A stretch of 64,000 bases of DNA from Aliiroseovarius sp. S1339 (GCF_023195695.1 NZ_JALPQG010000002.1:310001-374000); one strand, 5' to 3'. Positions 8,017 through 17,792 are shown, numbered from the stretch's first letter. A program made the numbers and translations. Notes: generated by a model from the letters alone, not told the origin.

Positions 8017-8898
8017 GTGGATCACACAATACCGTACGAGAGCGGCCGGATCGCAATCCTGGCGGATTTTCATATCGACAGCTATGAACGGGCTGGTGAA
8101 AATGTCGTGACTGCGAGCGGGCTTGAACGTCTCTTCGACGGCTCACTCGATGCGCTTCTCATTGCTGGAGATTTGACAAACGGGCCGCCGACACGGTGGA
8201 TCAGAGGCCTCTCCTATCTGACACACCATATTGCGCCAGAGCGCATCTACGTCATTCCGGGAAACCATGATTATTATGGCGCGGCATTGACCGACGAACA
8301 TCTTCTCGCCGAACACGCACGGTCGATTGGAGCGCATTTCGTTCAGCAGGCGGAGTTGCGCCATGGCGATACACGGCTCCTGTGCTGCACACTCTGGACC
8401 GATTTCGATCTGGTCGGGGACGCGGAGAAAGCCATGGGTGTCGCTGGTCGTATCATGCGGGATTACTCACAGATTTGGAAGGAGATCCCTGTTAAACCGC
8501 TGGCCACCGGGGACGGGATTGGTTGGCAGCCGTCGGTCAGTGAAATAGAACCCGAAGATATTCTGGCACTTCACCGTGACCATCGAGATTGGCTTGAGCG
8601 CGGGTTGATGACACCTCATCCTGCCGGCGATGCTGGCCGCACTGTTGTTGTGACCCATCACGGACCGCATTTGTCCGTCGCCGGACCGATCGACGATCTC
8701 ACGCCAGCTTTTCACTCTGACATGACGGACCTGATCGAAAGGTTTGAACCCGACGCTTGGTTCTTCGGTCACTCCCACAGAAGGTTGCGCGCAATAGTCG
8801 GCAAGACGGATGTGCGCAACGTGAGCGTCGGTTACGCGCGCGAGTTTCACCGGTCGGAAAGCGATTATCTAATCGACGCATGCGTGTGGGAGAGCTGA
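8017..8898 (+). CDS. Calcineurin-like metallophosphoesterase
   Basis: Metal-dependent phosphoesterase of unknown substrate. The dinuclear-metal motifs are complete: ADFH (D17, H19), GDLT (D52), PGNHD (residues 81-85), THHGPH and GHSHRR near the C-terminus. The start is a GTG with GAGGGA nine bases upstream. The stop overlaps the region of the next start (the TTG at 8900 follows within two bases), so the two genes are probably translationally coupled. It heads a four-gene same-strand cluster (8017-11524) that ends with a second phosphoesterase. Substrates in this superfamily include nucleotides, phosphoproteins and nucleic acids; nothing here decides between them. Confidence 0.8.
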   Translation: MDHTIPYESGRIAILADFHIDSYERAGENVVTASGLERLFDGSLDALLIAGDLTNGPPTRWIRGLSYLTHHIAPERIYVIPGNHDYYGAALTDEHLLAEHARSIGAHFVQQAELRHGDTRLLCCTLWTDFDLVGDAEKAMGVAGRIMRDYSQIWKEIPVKPLATGDGIGWQPSVSEIEPEDILALHRDHRDWLERGLMTPHPAGDAGRTVVVTHHGPHLSVAGPIDDLTPAFHSDMTDLIERFEPDAWFFGHSHRRLRAIVGKTDVRNVSVGYAREFHRSESDYLIDACVWES

Positions 8899-8899
8899 G

Positions 8900-9520
8900 T
8901 TGGACCCGAATGCTTATGACCTCATTCTTCTGGAAACTCTGAAGCAAGCAGACCCCGTTATTTCTGTGGCTTCGGGCGGTGATTCTTATGTGGTGACGGG
9001 TTCGATTCCGCTTGAGGTTCTTAAGGCATTCGAGGCCCTGACCCCATCGGTACGATACGTTAAGGTGGGTCCAGCGCGGTGTGTTCCAATAGGTGATTGG
9101 TTGTCTTGCAGGGAGCGGTTGATTTCGAAGTTGATGAGACGCATGACAAGTCGTTCATTTGAACTCGGTATCAGTGGCCCCACATCTGATGATCTAAAAA
9201 ATGCGCCGACTATATCACCCTGGATAGCAATCCGTGATCCTGAATATGGTGGGGCGATACTTGTGGGAATGCAGACCGGTCACCCTACCTTGAGAGGACC
9301 TTTGATAAGTACTTCGCGGCTTTGCGGGATCGATGCCAGCAGAACATGGGCGCGAACAGTGTCGCGGTGGTACCGGCTGAACGACCCAGCGACGGCGGAC
9401 AATCTGACCGAACGATTGGGCCGGAAAGCGGCGGGGTTGAGAGCCCGCGCGCTGGAATTCTCGGAGCTTCAAGCCCTCATTGCGGAAGACTTGGTCCGCG
9501 AGGGGCTCAAGGATGTCTGA
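8900..9520 (+). CDS. DUF6634-like protein of unknown function
   Basis: A 206-residue protein with a TTG start directly after the preceding stop. No enzyme motif is visible. The segment GHPTLRGPLISTSRLCG followed by RTWARTVSRWYRL resembles the conserved part of DUF6634, a family I recall from alphaproteobacterial, often plasmid-borne, loci; this assignment is from memory and should be tested. The N-terminus is a helical stretch followed by basic residues (KLMRRMTSR). There are no signal peptide or membrane segments, so it is probably cytoplasmic. Coupling with the upstream phosphoesterase suggests a shared task. Confidence 0.55.
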   Translation: MDPNAYDLILLETLKQADPVISVASGGDSYVVTGSIPLEVLKAFEALTPSVRYVKVGPARCVPIGDWLSCRERLISKLMRRMTSRSFELGISGPTSDDLKNAPTISPWIAIRDPEYGGAILVGMQTGHPTLRGPLISTSRLCGIDASRTWARTVSRWYRLNDPATADNLTERLGRKAAGLRARALEFSELQALIAEDLVREGLKDV

Positions 9521-9595
9521 AAGCGCCGCAGCTTTCCGGGGGCTGTTTGAATTCTACAATCAGTTCCGGCCGCTATATTGTATGTGGAGACCATT

Positions 9596-10522
9596 ATGAC
9601 AACGCATCGCAGCAGACCGCGCGCTATTTGCATTGATCTTGTCAGATCACTTTTGACTGAACACCAGGCCCTGCCTGAAAACGTTCGGATTGCACGAGAA
9701 CTCAACGCCAATCTAGGATTTCATATTTCGCGAAGGGGGGCCGAAATCTGGCAGGCCGCACACGACGCGGGTTTGCCTATCGTGGTCCTAACCGAGCTTC
9801 CAAAGGCTCAAGTAAGATCTGCAATCGACGCCTTACCCTCTGATCCCGATCTGGTCATCGTATCGGAAGCTACCGAAACGCGTGGTGGCAGGTCCGTCCT
9901 GCTCGAAAGCGCGGCAAGGGGCTTTGGCATGAAGGCGAACGACATTCTGTACATAGGTGATGCGGAAGGCTGCGACATTGAAGCCCCAGCCTCATTTGGG
10001 ATGCGCGTCTGTTTTGGCGATGACGCAGTGCAACAGGTGCAATCGCTTGATAACCGACGGCGCGGCACTCTGGCTTCTGGCAGACATGGAGACGACGCTG
10101 AGCTTGCACATACGGTCCTTTTGCCGCTCGATCTGAACATCTATGACATGGGGGACACCGAGCTTTTCAGGAAGCGGTGTCACTTCGTCTTCGATACAGT
10201 CTTGATTATAGAAGGTCTTGTCGCGACCTCAGGTTTTGGCCTTAAAGCCATAGAAAAAAATGTCGCAGGTCACGCCGTGATTGTCTTCGGCGCGGCTGGC
10301 ATTGGCGAAGCGTCTGATGTCAGCGAGATCGTGCATGAAAGACTGCACCGCATTAAGTATGGGGGAGGCGAAAAACTCATCCTTGTTCACACTGAAAACC
10401 CCAAAGCGGTCGATCGACTTAACATCGCAGGGATCGCGGAAGACCTTGGTTATGACGTCGAATTAAGGACTTGGAAAACTCTGATGTCGCAGTTCGATCA
10501 GAATCCCATATTGGACGTTTGA
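9596..10522 (+). CDS. HAD-superfamily protein with degenerate motif I
   Basis: The N-terminal ~170 residues have a HAD-like phosphatase layout: strand AICIDLV carrying a motif-I aspartate, a VVLTELP strand at motif II, and a clear motif IV GDAEGCDIEAPASFGM. The second aspartate of DxD is replaced (D-L-V), which removes the usual general acid/base, so phosphatase activity is doubtful. The C-terminal ~130 residues (from KRCHFVFDTV) form a second domain that I do not recognise. The ATG at 9596 has GGAGA seven bases upstream and is preferred over the ATG at 9578. It is the third gene of the phosphoesterase cluster. Confidence 0.6.
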   Translation: MTTHRSRPRAICIDLVRSLLTEHQALPENVRIARELNANLGFHISRRGAEIWQAAHDAGLPIVVLTELPKAQVRSAIDALPSDPDLVIVSEATETRGGRSVLLESAARGFGMKANDILYIGDAEGCDIEAPASFGMRVCFGDDAVQQVQSLDNRRRGTLASGRHGDDAELAHTVLLPLDLNIYDMGDTELFRKRCHFVFDTVLIIEGLVATSGFGLKAIEKNVAGHAVIVFGAAGIGEASDVSEIVHERLHRIKYGGGEKLILVHTENPKAVDRLNIAGIAEDLGYDVELRTWKTLMSQFDQNPILDV

Positions 10523-10636
10523 AACGCGCTGACGGCAAATTGCCAAGCCGCTCACCAGCATCTCAGTAACGAATGGCGCAGCGCTGATTTTGCCCAATGT
10601 CGCCACGCAAACCCAACCTGAACAGATTGGAGAGCC

Positions 10637-11524
10637 ATGCCTGATGACCCGCAGCCCTATGCTTCTTATAGCTTGCCATGGCGAGGCCTGCCCAGCGACT
10701 TGCCAGAAGAAATGGAAGTATTCGCGATTGGCGACGTCCACGGGCAGGCTGACCTGCTTGTACAACTGTTGGACGAGATCAAAAATACGCCAAGACAGGC
10801 GCGCACACGGCATCTGGTCTTTCTCGGAGACCTGATTGATCGCGGACCTGAATCGATCCGCGCCGTAAATATAGCGATGGGGGCGGCCCAGTTTGCCAAT
10901 GCGGACGAATTGCACGTCCTGCCCGGCAACCATGATCTGTCTCTGATCTTCGCGCTGTCTTCACCCAGACTGCTTTCTCGCTGGGTCTCAGATGGTGGTG
11001 GTAGCGTCTTGGCTGAGATCGGTATGTCAGAAAGCAAGCACTCCTCGGGCGAGATCACCCAAGAACTCAAGCGGGTGCTGCATCCTGAATATCTGCATAG
11101 GATGGCCGAAGGACCAACCCATAAGTACCTTGGAGAAATACTCTTTGTTCATGCTGGCGTTCGTCCTTGCGGAGATATTGCCGAGTTTCTGGCACGGGAT
11201 CGATTTTTTTTCGCAATCGAGGACCACTGGGCGACAATGCGTTACCCTTTTCTGTCACATCGAGAGGGGTGGGATTTGCAAGATCCAAACCCAGAACGGC
11301 GCGACCATAAACCGACCGTTATCGTTCATGGTCACACGCCGGCTCTTCGGCGAGATATTGTCACGCCCGACGATCTGAAGGTTTGCGACGGAATCGAAGA
11401 CTATCGCACAATCGCGCTCGATATCGGTGCCGCATATCGACCGCAATTGGCCTTTGCACACTTCCGGTCCCACCATGGCAAGGCCCAAGTTCAGATTTCT
11501 GCGGTGAAGAAATTCTTAGTCTGA
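10637..11524 (+). CDS. PPP-type metallophosphoesterase (serine/threonine phosphatase or ApaH-like)
   Basis: Second phosphoesterase of the cluster, unrelated in detail to the first. It has the PPP-family signature GDVHG (32-36), GDLIDRGPES (64-73), GNHD (97-100), then HAGVRP and VHGHTP. This is the arrangement of bacterial PrpA/ApaH-like phosphatases acting on phosphoproteins or diadenosine polyphosphates. The ATG at 10637 is preceded by GGAGAG. Its 114-base gap to the HAD gene may contain its own promoter. Co-orientation with the other three genes is the only functional hint. Confidence 0.8.
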   Translation: MPDDPQPYASYSLPWRGLPSDLPEEMEVFAIGDVHGQADLLVQLLDEIKNTPRQARTRHLVFLGDLIDRGPESIRAVNIAMGAAQFANADELHVLPGNHDLSLIFALSSPRLLSRWVSDGGGSVLAEIGMSESKHSSGEITQELKRVLHPEYLHRMAEGPTHKYLGEILFVHAGVRPCGDIAEFLARDRFFFAIEDHWATMRYPFLSHREGWDLQDPNPERRDHKPTVIVHGHTPALRRDIVTPDDLKVCDGIEDYRTIALDIGAAYRPQLAFAHFRSHHGKAQVQISAVKKFLV

Positions 11525-12097
11525 AACAAGTCACCGGACGATAAAGTTAAAGCGCATCTTTGTTGTCCTGACGAGCCGGTTAGATTTTGCACGATGAGAT
11601 ATCGCTCAAAGCCCTCAACGATGCGCGCGGCAAAGGGGATGCGCGTTCGGCATGGCACCGGGCTCGACTAAATTTTTTCACTGGTGACCCGGGGCGGGCC
11701 GACTCGCAAACGATCAAGCTGCAAGAAGCGTAAAGCTTTCCCATGATCCGCTGGCCATCCCGATGCGCCAAACTGTCTGCACGCGATAGTCCCCGATCTG
11801 CAGGTTACGCGAAACAACCTACGCGCGCCGAGAGAAACACGCTCCTCGTTTAATGGTGCCTTGTCGCCGCCCTCGTCCCTCTCCGTTCCTCGAAACATTC
11901 GCTGCGAATGATGGATCGTGTGAGATCAATCGGAATGACTCTCTGTTCAACACAAACAAAGAAGGCGACCTGGTCGGTCACCTATGGCTCTAAATGTTGT
12001 GTGCGCTTCGGTCACGAGACCAACCTATTGATCCGGGCGGTGGTTCGCGGGATCCTTACCCCGATTTCGAGACAACTTTGCCCCGATTTACAGGGGG
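11525..12097. other. Gap without a recognised gene
   Basis: About 570 bases between the phosphoesterase cluster and the convergent NDUFS4-like gene. Short frames on both strands lack domains. It marks the apparent boundary between the accessory left part and the core-like middle part of the window. Confidence 0.4.
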
Positions 12098-12409
12098 TCA
12101 GTGGGTCCAGGGGCCTCGGCGGTTGGTGGCGAAGTTGTCGCCATAGCCGCCGCGCCTGATAATAGGCTTTCGCTTGTTCGGCTCTTGAATGATGGCCTCA
12201 ATGCCATGTTCGCGCGCATAGGCCAGCGCGGCGTCTTTCGTATCGAACTTCAGGCGCACCTGACTTTGCGTGTCCGCAGAACTGGTCCAGCCCATCAGGG
12301 GGTCAACCTCGCGCGATTCGTCCGCCGCGTATTCCAACAGCCAGACCTTGGTCTTACCCAAGCCCGACGACATGGCATTGCGAGCGGGTTGATAAATACG
12401 TGCACGCAT
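12098..12409 (-). CDS. NDUFS4-like accessory subunit of respiratory complex I
   Basis: A 103-residue protein matching the ETC complex I conserved region (NDUFS4/AQDQ family), an accessory subunit found in alphaproteobacterial and mitochondrial NADH:ubiquinone oxidoreductase. Typical features are the start MRARIYQPARNAMSSG, the LMGWTSSADTQSQVRLKF block, then DAALAYAREHG and the basic end KRKPIIRRGGYGDNF. The ATG at 12409 has a perfect AAGGAGA ribosome site. The longer open frame to 12502 is therefore not used. It is monocistronic, as usual, and lies away from the nuo operon. Confidence 0.9.
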   Translation of the reverse strand: MRARIYQPARNAMSSGLGKTKVWLLEYAADESREVDPLMGWTSSADTQSQVRLKFDTKDAALAYAREHGIEAIIQEPNKRKPIIRRGGYGDNFATNRRGPWTH

Positions 12410-12566
12410 CCGGAATCTCCTTGAAAGCCTGAGCAGTTTATCCGGCATGCGGGATCGTAATTCAAGCGGATTTGGCAATGAAATGGTGGTTGCACCCCAC
12501 ATGCGGCTTCCAGCCCAGCTGCGGGCCGGAAGCGCATCGTGAGTGGTGGTTTTGGAAAATCAGAGT

Positions 12567-12633
12567 GACTGCCGGTGGACGGCGAGGGAGCGAGGGGTGG
12601 GGTGGGGTGGGTGTATCACCGCCACCGGCAGTC
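12567..12633. repeat. 12-base perfect inverted repeat with G-rich loop
   Basis: GACTGCCGGTGG (12567-12578) and CCACCGGCAGTC (12622-12633) are perfect inverted copies separated by 43 bases, which include a G-rich run of GGGGTGGGG type. The repeat lies in the roughly 580-base non-coding gap between the NDUFS4-like gene and uvrB. It could form a long stem in RNA or DNA; the role is unknown. Confidence 0.5.
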
Positions 12634-12954
12634 CGTTCTGCTGCTTGCAAGACAAACCTAGCGCGGCGTTCGCGCTTCGGCAAGCACTAAAAACACCTTT
12701 AGTTGCATTTTTTGCAGAAATTTTTTGTCTTGGGGCAAATTTTTTACGTTATATTTCTGGTATTTAGATAGCCTAAAGCAAAAAGGGGCTTTTCGCTCCT
12801 CTTTGCACTATTGCAACCTTTGGTTGCCAACTGGTAAGCGCCTTCACATAGACGAAAGCTTCTATCTTAACCCCATAATCCGAAAAATGGGCAATCCGCT
12901 CAACTCGCCAATTATGGGGAGGGAAGGGTAAAGTATTCCTTACCTCTTGAAGAA

Positions 12955-12969
12955 GAACAAAATGTGACC
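12955..12969 (+). promoter_or_regulatory. Possible LexA (SOS) box upstream of uvrB
   Basis: GAAC-N7-GACC, one mismatch from the alphaproteobacterial SOS consensus GAAC-N7-GAAC (equivalently GTTC-N7-GTTC), 24 bases before the uvrB start. A weak match; position and gene make it plausible. Confidence 0.3.
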
Positions 12970-12992
12970 ATTCTAGAGCCGGAAGGATTCGC

Positions 12993-15167
12993 ATGACCCA
13001 CAGCCCGCTGACCAGCCCGACCCTCGCCCCGACGGCCCGCCCCAAGCTTGAGGGCGGCAAGCGATTTGTCATGCACACACCGTTCCAGCCCGCAGGCGAT
13101 CAACCCACGGCAATCGCGGAACTTGTCGGCGGGCTGGAAACCGGTGAACGTGATCAGGTGCTTTTGGGGGCGACCGGCACGGGCAAGACCTTCACAATGG
13201 CCAAGATCATCGAAGAAACGCAGCGCCCTGCGATCATTCTGGCCCCGAACAAAACGCTCGCAGCCCAGCTTTATGGTGAAATGAAGGGGTATTTCCCTGA
13301 CAACGCGGTCGAATACTTCGTCAGCTATTACGACTATTATCAGCCAGAAGCCTATGTGGCGCGGTCCGATACCTTCATTGAGAAGGAAAGCCAGATCAAC
13401 GAACAAATCGACCGGATGCGCCACTCGGCCACCCGCGCCCTTCTGGAACGGGACGATGTGATCATTGTGGCCTCGGTGTCCTGTATCTACGGCATCGGCT
13501 CGCCGGAAACCTATACCGCCATGACGCAAGACATCACGGTCGGCAAGGAATACGACCAGCGATCCATCATGCGCGATTTGGTGGCACAGCAATACAAGCG
13601 CAATGACAACGCCTTCCAGCGCGGGTCATTCCGGGTGCGCGGCGACAGTCTGGAAATCTGGCCCAGCCACCTTGAGGATCGCGGCTGGCGCCTGTCTTTC
13701 TTTGGCGAAGAACTGGAAGGCATCACCGAGTTTGACACACTGACCGGGGCCAAGACAGACACGCTGGAAAAGGTGCGCGTCTATGCAAACTCGCACTATG
13801 TTACGCCGACACCGACGCTGAAACAGGCGATCCAAAGCATCAAACAAGAGCTTGCCGTGCGCCTGATCCAGTTCGAAGAAGAAGGCAAGCTGCTGGAAGC
13901 GCAGCGGCTTGAACAACGCACCAAGTTTGACCTCGAGATGCTGGAGGCTGCCGGGTTTTGCAGCGGCATCGAAAACTATTCACGCTACCTGACCGGTCGC
14001 GCGCCGGGCGAACCGCCGCCCACCCTATTTGAATACATACCCGACAATGCGATCGTATTTGCGGATGAAAGCCACGTATCCGTGCCGCAAATCGGCGGCA
14101 TGTATCGCGGCGACTATCGGCGTAAATTCACGCTGGCCGAACACGGGTTCCGCCTGCCCAGTTGCATGGACAACCGACCGCTCAAGTTTGAGGAATGGGA
14201 CGCAATGCGCCCGCAATCGGTGTTCGTGTCCGCCACGCCCAGCAGTTGGGAGCTTGAGCAGACCGGCGGCGTGTTTGCCGAGCAGGTGATCCGCCCCACC
14301 GGCCTTATTGACCCAGAGGTCGAAATCCGCCCGGTCGACATGCAGGTTGACGATTTGCTGGACGAAGTGCGCAAAGTCGCCGCCCGCGGTATGCGCACGC
14401 TGGTCACAACGCTGACCAAGCGCATGGCCGAGGACCTGACCGAATACCTGCACGAACAGGGCATCCGCGTGCGCTACATGCACTCGGACATCGACACGCT
14501 TGAACGGATCGAAATCCTGCGTGACCTGCGCCTTGGGGCGTTTGACGTGCTGGTCGGCATCAACTTGCTGCGCGAAGGGCTGGACATCCCCGAATGTGGT
14601 CTGGTCGCCATTCTGGATGCCGACAAAGAAGGGTTCCTGCGCTCGGAAACGTCTCTGGTGCAAACAATCGGGCGCGCGGCGCGAAATGCTGAAGGTCGGG
14701 TCATCATGTATGCCGACCGCATCACCGGCTCGATGGAGCGCGCGCTGAAAGAAACCGAACGGCGGCGTGAAAAGCAGAAGGCCTATAACATCGAACACGG
14801 GATCACCCCTGAGACGGTCAAGAAGAACGTCGATGACGTGCTGTCGGGTCTTTATTCAGGTGACACCGATATGTCGCGCGTCACGGCGACCATCGACAAG
14901 CCCATGGTCGGCGACAACCTTCTGGCCCATCTGGAAGGCCTGAAAGCCCAGATGCGCAAAGCGGCCGAGAACCTCGAATTTGAAGAGGCCGCCCGCGTGC
15001 GTGACGAGGTGCACCGGCTGGAAGCGGTGGAACTCGCGATCGCCGACGACCCCTTGGCGCGGCAATCCGCGATTGAGGCCGCCGGGGAAGCGGCGACCAA
15101 GACAAAGGGGCGGTCGACTGCTGGCAAACCGGGGCAACGGGCGGGTCGCAAAGGTCGGGGCAGGTAA
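12993..15167 (+). CDS. uvrB: UvrABC excinuclease subunit B
   Basis: DNA damage-verification subunit of nucleotide excision repair. UvrA loads it at lesions and UvrC then incises. The 724 residues contain Walker A GATGTGKT (59-66), the beta-hairpin region [16 protein letters not shown] that clamps one strand, Walker B FADESH, helicase motifs through IGRAARN, and the C-terminal UVR domain with [13 protein letters not shown] that contacts UvrC. The basic tail after the UVR domain is longer than in Escherichia coli. The start ATG has GGAAGGA upstream. A possible SOS box lies just before the gene. The assignment is firm. Confidence 0.98.
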   Translation: MTHSPLTSPTLAPTARPKLEGGKRFVMHTPFQPAGDQPTAIAELVGGLETGERDQVLLGATGTGKTFTMAKIIEETQRPAIILAPNKTLAAQLYGEMKGYFPDNAVEYFVSYYDYYQPEAYVARSDTFIEKESQINEQIDRMRHSATRALLERDDVIIVASVSCIYGIGSPETYTAMTQDITVGKEYDQRSIMRDLVAQQYKRNDNAFQRGSFRVRGDSLEIWPSHLEDRGWRLSFFGEELEGITEFDTLTGAKTDTLEKVRVYANSHYVTPTPTLKQAIQSIKQELAVRLIQFEEEGKLLEAQRLEQRTKFDLEMLEAAGFCSGIENYSRYLTGRAPGEPPPTLFEYIPDNAIVFADESHVSVPQIGGMYRGDYRRKFTLAEHGFRLPSCMDNRPLKFEEWDAMRPQSVFVSATPSSWELEQTGGVFAEQVIRPTGLIDPEVEIRPVDMQVDDLLDEVRKVAARGMRTLVTTLTKRMAEDLTEYLHEQGIRVRYMHSDIDTLERIEILRDLRLGAFDVLVGINLLREGLDIPECGLVAILDADKEGFLRSETSLVQTIGRAARNAEGRVIMYADRITGSMERALKETERRREKQKAYNIEHGITPETVKKNVDDVLSGLYSGDTDMSRVTATIDKPMVGDNLLAHLEGLKAQMRKAAENLEFEEAARVRDEVHRLEAVELAIADDPLARQSAIEAAGEAATKTKGRSTAGKPGQRAGRKGRGR

Positions 15168-15171
15168 GCCA

Positions 15172-15489
15172 TTGACTGTCTGGACCCCTTTTCTCAAATT
15201 CTTTCTATATTTGCTCTTGGCTCCAACTCTTGGTGGCCCAGTTCTTGCAGTATGGGCGAGTTCCTCAGGTGTCTGTACCGGCTCGATTGCAATCGGCATT
15301 GAGTGCAGCGGTCCCTTTGCTGAATATCTTCGTCAAATGTCGGAGCTGTTCGAGTTTACCCTGGTGATCTTTTTGGGGTTTCTCTGGGCAGTTTTCGCCG
15401 TTCTGATTTGGATAGGGCTGGCGATTTGGGCGACCATTGCTTCATACACCCTGTACTTCTTGATCCAAGATAGAAAACTCAGAGAATAG
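15172..15489 (+). CDS. Small membrane protein of unknown function
   Basis: A 105-residue frame starting at a TTG four bases after the uvrB stop. It predicts two hydrophobic segments (about residues 8-28 and 62-98) flanking a loop with two cysteines (SSGVCTGSIAIGIECSG), which may be periplasmic and disulphide-bonded. No family was recognised. The start is uncertain because the frame stays open back into uvrB; conserved-looking hydrophobic content begins only after 15172. It is probably co-transcribed with uvrB, but functional linkage is doubtful. Confidence 0.5.
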   Translation: MTVWTPFLKFFLYLLLAPTLGGPVLAVWASSSGVCTGSIAIGIECSGPFAEYLRQMSELFEFTLVIFLGFLWAVFAVLIWIGLAIWATIASYTLYFLIQDRKLRE

Positions 15490-15522
15490 AAAAAAACGCG
15501 CCCGCCAATACAGGCGAGCGCG
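15488..15522 (-). terminator. Terminator of the molybdenum hydroxylase operon
   Basis: Stem CGCGCCCGCC (15497-15506) / GGCGAGCGCG (15513-15522) with one mismatch, loop AATACA. Read on the minus strand it is followed by a T run (plus-strand A run 15491-15496). It lies 33 bases past the stop of the minus-strand gene, between convergent genes. Confidence 0.75.
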
Positions 15523-15555
15523 CTGGGTCTGACCTCGTGAGTGGTGGCTAGGCGG

Positions 15556-17790
15556 TCAGACGAAAGTGAAACTATTGGCAAATGGCATCTCGGTCGGTCG
15601 GGTGCCGGTGGCTTGAAAAATCGCCTCGGCCAAGGCGGGCGCGGCTGGCGGCACGGGCGGTTCGCCCACCCCAGTGACGTGGTCACGGTTCTCCAAGCCA
15701 CGCACCAAAATTTCGGGGGTTTGATAAATGCGCAAACCTTCGAAATCGTAGAAGTTGTCTTGCTCGGCCATGCCGTCGGAATAGGTGATCTGACTGTTGA
15801 TCGCGTGGCCAAGCCCCCAGATCACGCCGCCCTGCACCAAGTTCTCGAAATTCACCGGATCAATGACGCGGCCGACTTCGGCGGCGACCCAGACTTTGTC
15901 CAGCTTGATGCCATGTTCGCCATTGGTGATCTCGATAATCTGCGCGCAGGGGGTGCCGAAGGACAGGCAGAAGGCTACGCCTCGGGCTTTGTTTGCGCCC
16001 AGCGCTCCGCCCCAACCCGACATCTCGGCTACGGCCTCAAGTGTTTTGCGCGACGGCTCATCCGTCATAAGGCGGAGGCGCTCCTCGACCGGGTCGGCTC
16101 CAGCCTCGTGGATCAAAGCGTTCAGGAAATTCTCGTGAAAGAACCCGTTTTGCGACGCCCCGACTGACCGCCACGAACTGACCGGGCCCAACTTTGGCGA
16201 CCGGTAGCCCGTCACGCGATAATGCGGAATCGCGTAGGGCTGATCCCAAAGCGCCTGTGTGATGGTCGCATCCGGCCCCGGCAAACCCATGCCCTGCCGC
16301 TCGCCCATCTGGCTGTCCAAGATCGACGGAGACGCGACGCGAATATCCATCGACGTTACGTGCCCCGCCTCAACCGCCCCTTGCGCGCGCATCATTGCAA
16401 CCGGGCGGGTGAAATCCTGGGCCGTGTCTTCTTCGCGCTTATAGGTCAGCTTTACAGGCGTGCCCGGCAGTGCCATCGCCATTTCCGCGCAGCGTTTCAC
16501 AACCTCGTCTTCAAGCCGGTGCCCAAAACTGCCGCCCATCATCAGGATATGCACATGCACATTATCGACCGGCACACCTGTGATCTTGGCAACATTTGCT
16601 TGTGTCATGCGTGGGATCTGGTTTCCGGTCCAGACATCAACGCGAGCGCTTGTGACCCGAACCGTGGCATTCAGCGGCTCCAGCGGTGCATGCGCCACAT
16701 AGGGCGCGTGGTATTCAGCCTTGATCGTCATGGGCATGCTGTCTACATCACCATCGTCGCGTGGCCGGGCATCTTGATCGCCGCTGTCCAGCGTGTCTGC
16801 AAGAACCTGCCAGTGCTGGTCTTGTTCTGCAGGATATGGCGCGTCACCCCATTCCACCTCGATCGCGTCCACAGCCTGAAAGGCGCGCCATGTGTTGTCG
16901 GCAATCACGCCCACCCCTCCGGTGACGGGGATAACCTTTTGCACACCGCGCATCGCCTCGGCGGTGCTGGCATCAAAGCTGATCACGTCGCCACCTTTGC
17001 GCGGGTTCAGGCGGACGGCGGCATGGACCAACCCGTCCATCCGCATATCGATTCCATAGCTTTGCGTGCCGGTGGATTTCGCCACCATATCAACGCGCTG
17101 CATGGGCTTGCCCACCAGCCGCCATTGGGTTGACGGGCGCAGCACCACATCTGTAACGGGCTTGATCTCGGCGGCCTTGGCGGCGAGCGCCTGATAGGGA
17201 ATGCGCTTGCCGTCCGGCAGCACGACCGCGCCGCGTTCGGTTTTCAGCTGAGTGATGGTCAGACCGGCTTGTTCGGCGGCCGCGGCTTTCAATGTCTCAC
17301 GCGCAACGGCTCCTGCGACGCGCAGCTTCTCATACCCATCAGGCACAGTGGTCGAACCACCGGTGAGCTGGACGCCCATCAGCTTCATCACCAAATCGAC
17401 GGTCCCGCGCATGGTGTTGGCCGCAGCACTTTGGTTCGTCGATGGGAACGGAACGGCATCGTTCGCAAGTGCGGTATTATAATAGGCTTTTGACGGCGGG
17501 CCGGGATCAACCTTGATTTGGTTCAGATCGACATCCAGTTCCTCGGCGATCAAAGCCGCCTGAACGGAATACGACCCCTGCCCCATATCTGCGCGCGGTG
17601 TGATCAGCGTGATGCCGTCTGCATTGATCAGCACATAAGGCGTCAACGCGGCCGCGCCATCAGCAAGATCATCCAATAAGGGATTTTCGGCAGGTTGCTT
17701 GTATTTGTAATACCCGAAGGCCACACCACCCAGAATGGCGACAGAACCGACCATAAATGTGCGACGAGCGATTGTTGCGACACGGCCCAT
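15556..17790 (-). CDS. Molybdopterin-binding large subunit, isoquinoline 1-oxidoreductase/aldehyde oxidase type
   Basis: Catalytic subunit of a xanthine-dehydrogenase-family molybdenum hydroxylase of the IorB type, predicted to oxidise an aldehyde or N-heterocycle. The N-terminus carries a twin-arginine signal (RRTFMVGSVAILGG), so the enzyme is exported folded to the periplasm or membrane. Downstream are the duplicated molybdopterin-binding domains with GGSFGHRLEDE and late SWRSVGASQNGFF and LVQGGVIWGLGHA blocks. I placed the start at the ATG at 17790 (744 residues), just two bases after the stop of the small subunit; the open frame to 17865 overlaps that gene. The electron acceptor, probably a cytochrome, is not encoded nearby. 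Confidence 0.85.
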   Translation of the reverse strand: MGRVATIARRTFMVGSVAILGGVAFGYYKYKQPAENPLLDDLADGAAALTPYVLINADGITLITPRADMGQGSYSVQAALIAEELDVDLNQIKVDPGPPSKAYYNTALANDAVPFPSTNQSAAANTMRGTVDLVMKLMGVQLTGGSTTVPDGYEKLRVAGAVARETLKAAAAEQAGLTITQLKTERGAVVLPDGKRIPYQALAAKAAEIKPVTDVVLRPSTQWRLVGKPMQRVDMVAKSTGTQSYGIDMRMDGLVHAAVRLNPRKGGDVISFDASTAEAMRGVQKVIPVTGGVGVIADNTWRAFQAVDAIEVEWGDAPYPAEQDQHWQVLADTLDSGDQDARPRDDGDVDSMPMTIKAEYHAPYVAHAPLEPLNATVRVTSARVDVWTGNQIPRMTQANVAKITGVPVDNVHVHILMMGGSFGHRLEDEVVKRCAEMAMALPGTPVKLTYKREEDTAQDFTRPVAMMRAQGAVEAGHVTSMDIRVASPSILDSQMGERQGMGLPGPDATITQALWDQPYAIPHYRVTGYRSPKLGPVSSWRSVGASQNGFFHENFLNALIHEAGADPVEERLRLMTDEPSRKTLEAVAEMSGWGGALGANKARGVAFCLSFGTPCAQIIEITNGEHGIKLDKVWVAAEVGRVIDPVNFENLVQGGVIWGLGHAINSQITYSDGMAEQDNFYDFEGLRIYQTPEILVRGLENRDHVTGVGEPPVPPAAPALAEAIFQATGTRPTEMPFANSFTFV

Positions 17791-17792
17791 GG

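Noticed and set aside
12000-12110. Possible tRNA 3' end (GGTTCGCGGGATCC)
   Set aside because: No matching acceptor, D or anticodon arms could be folded around it.
14025-14798. 257-codon minus-strand frame
   Set aside because: Antisense shadow of uvrB.
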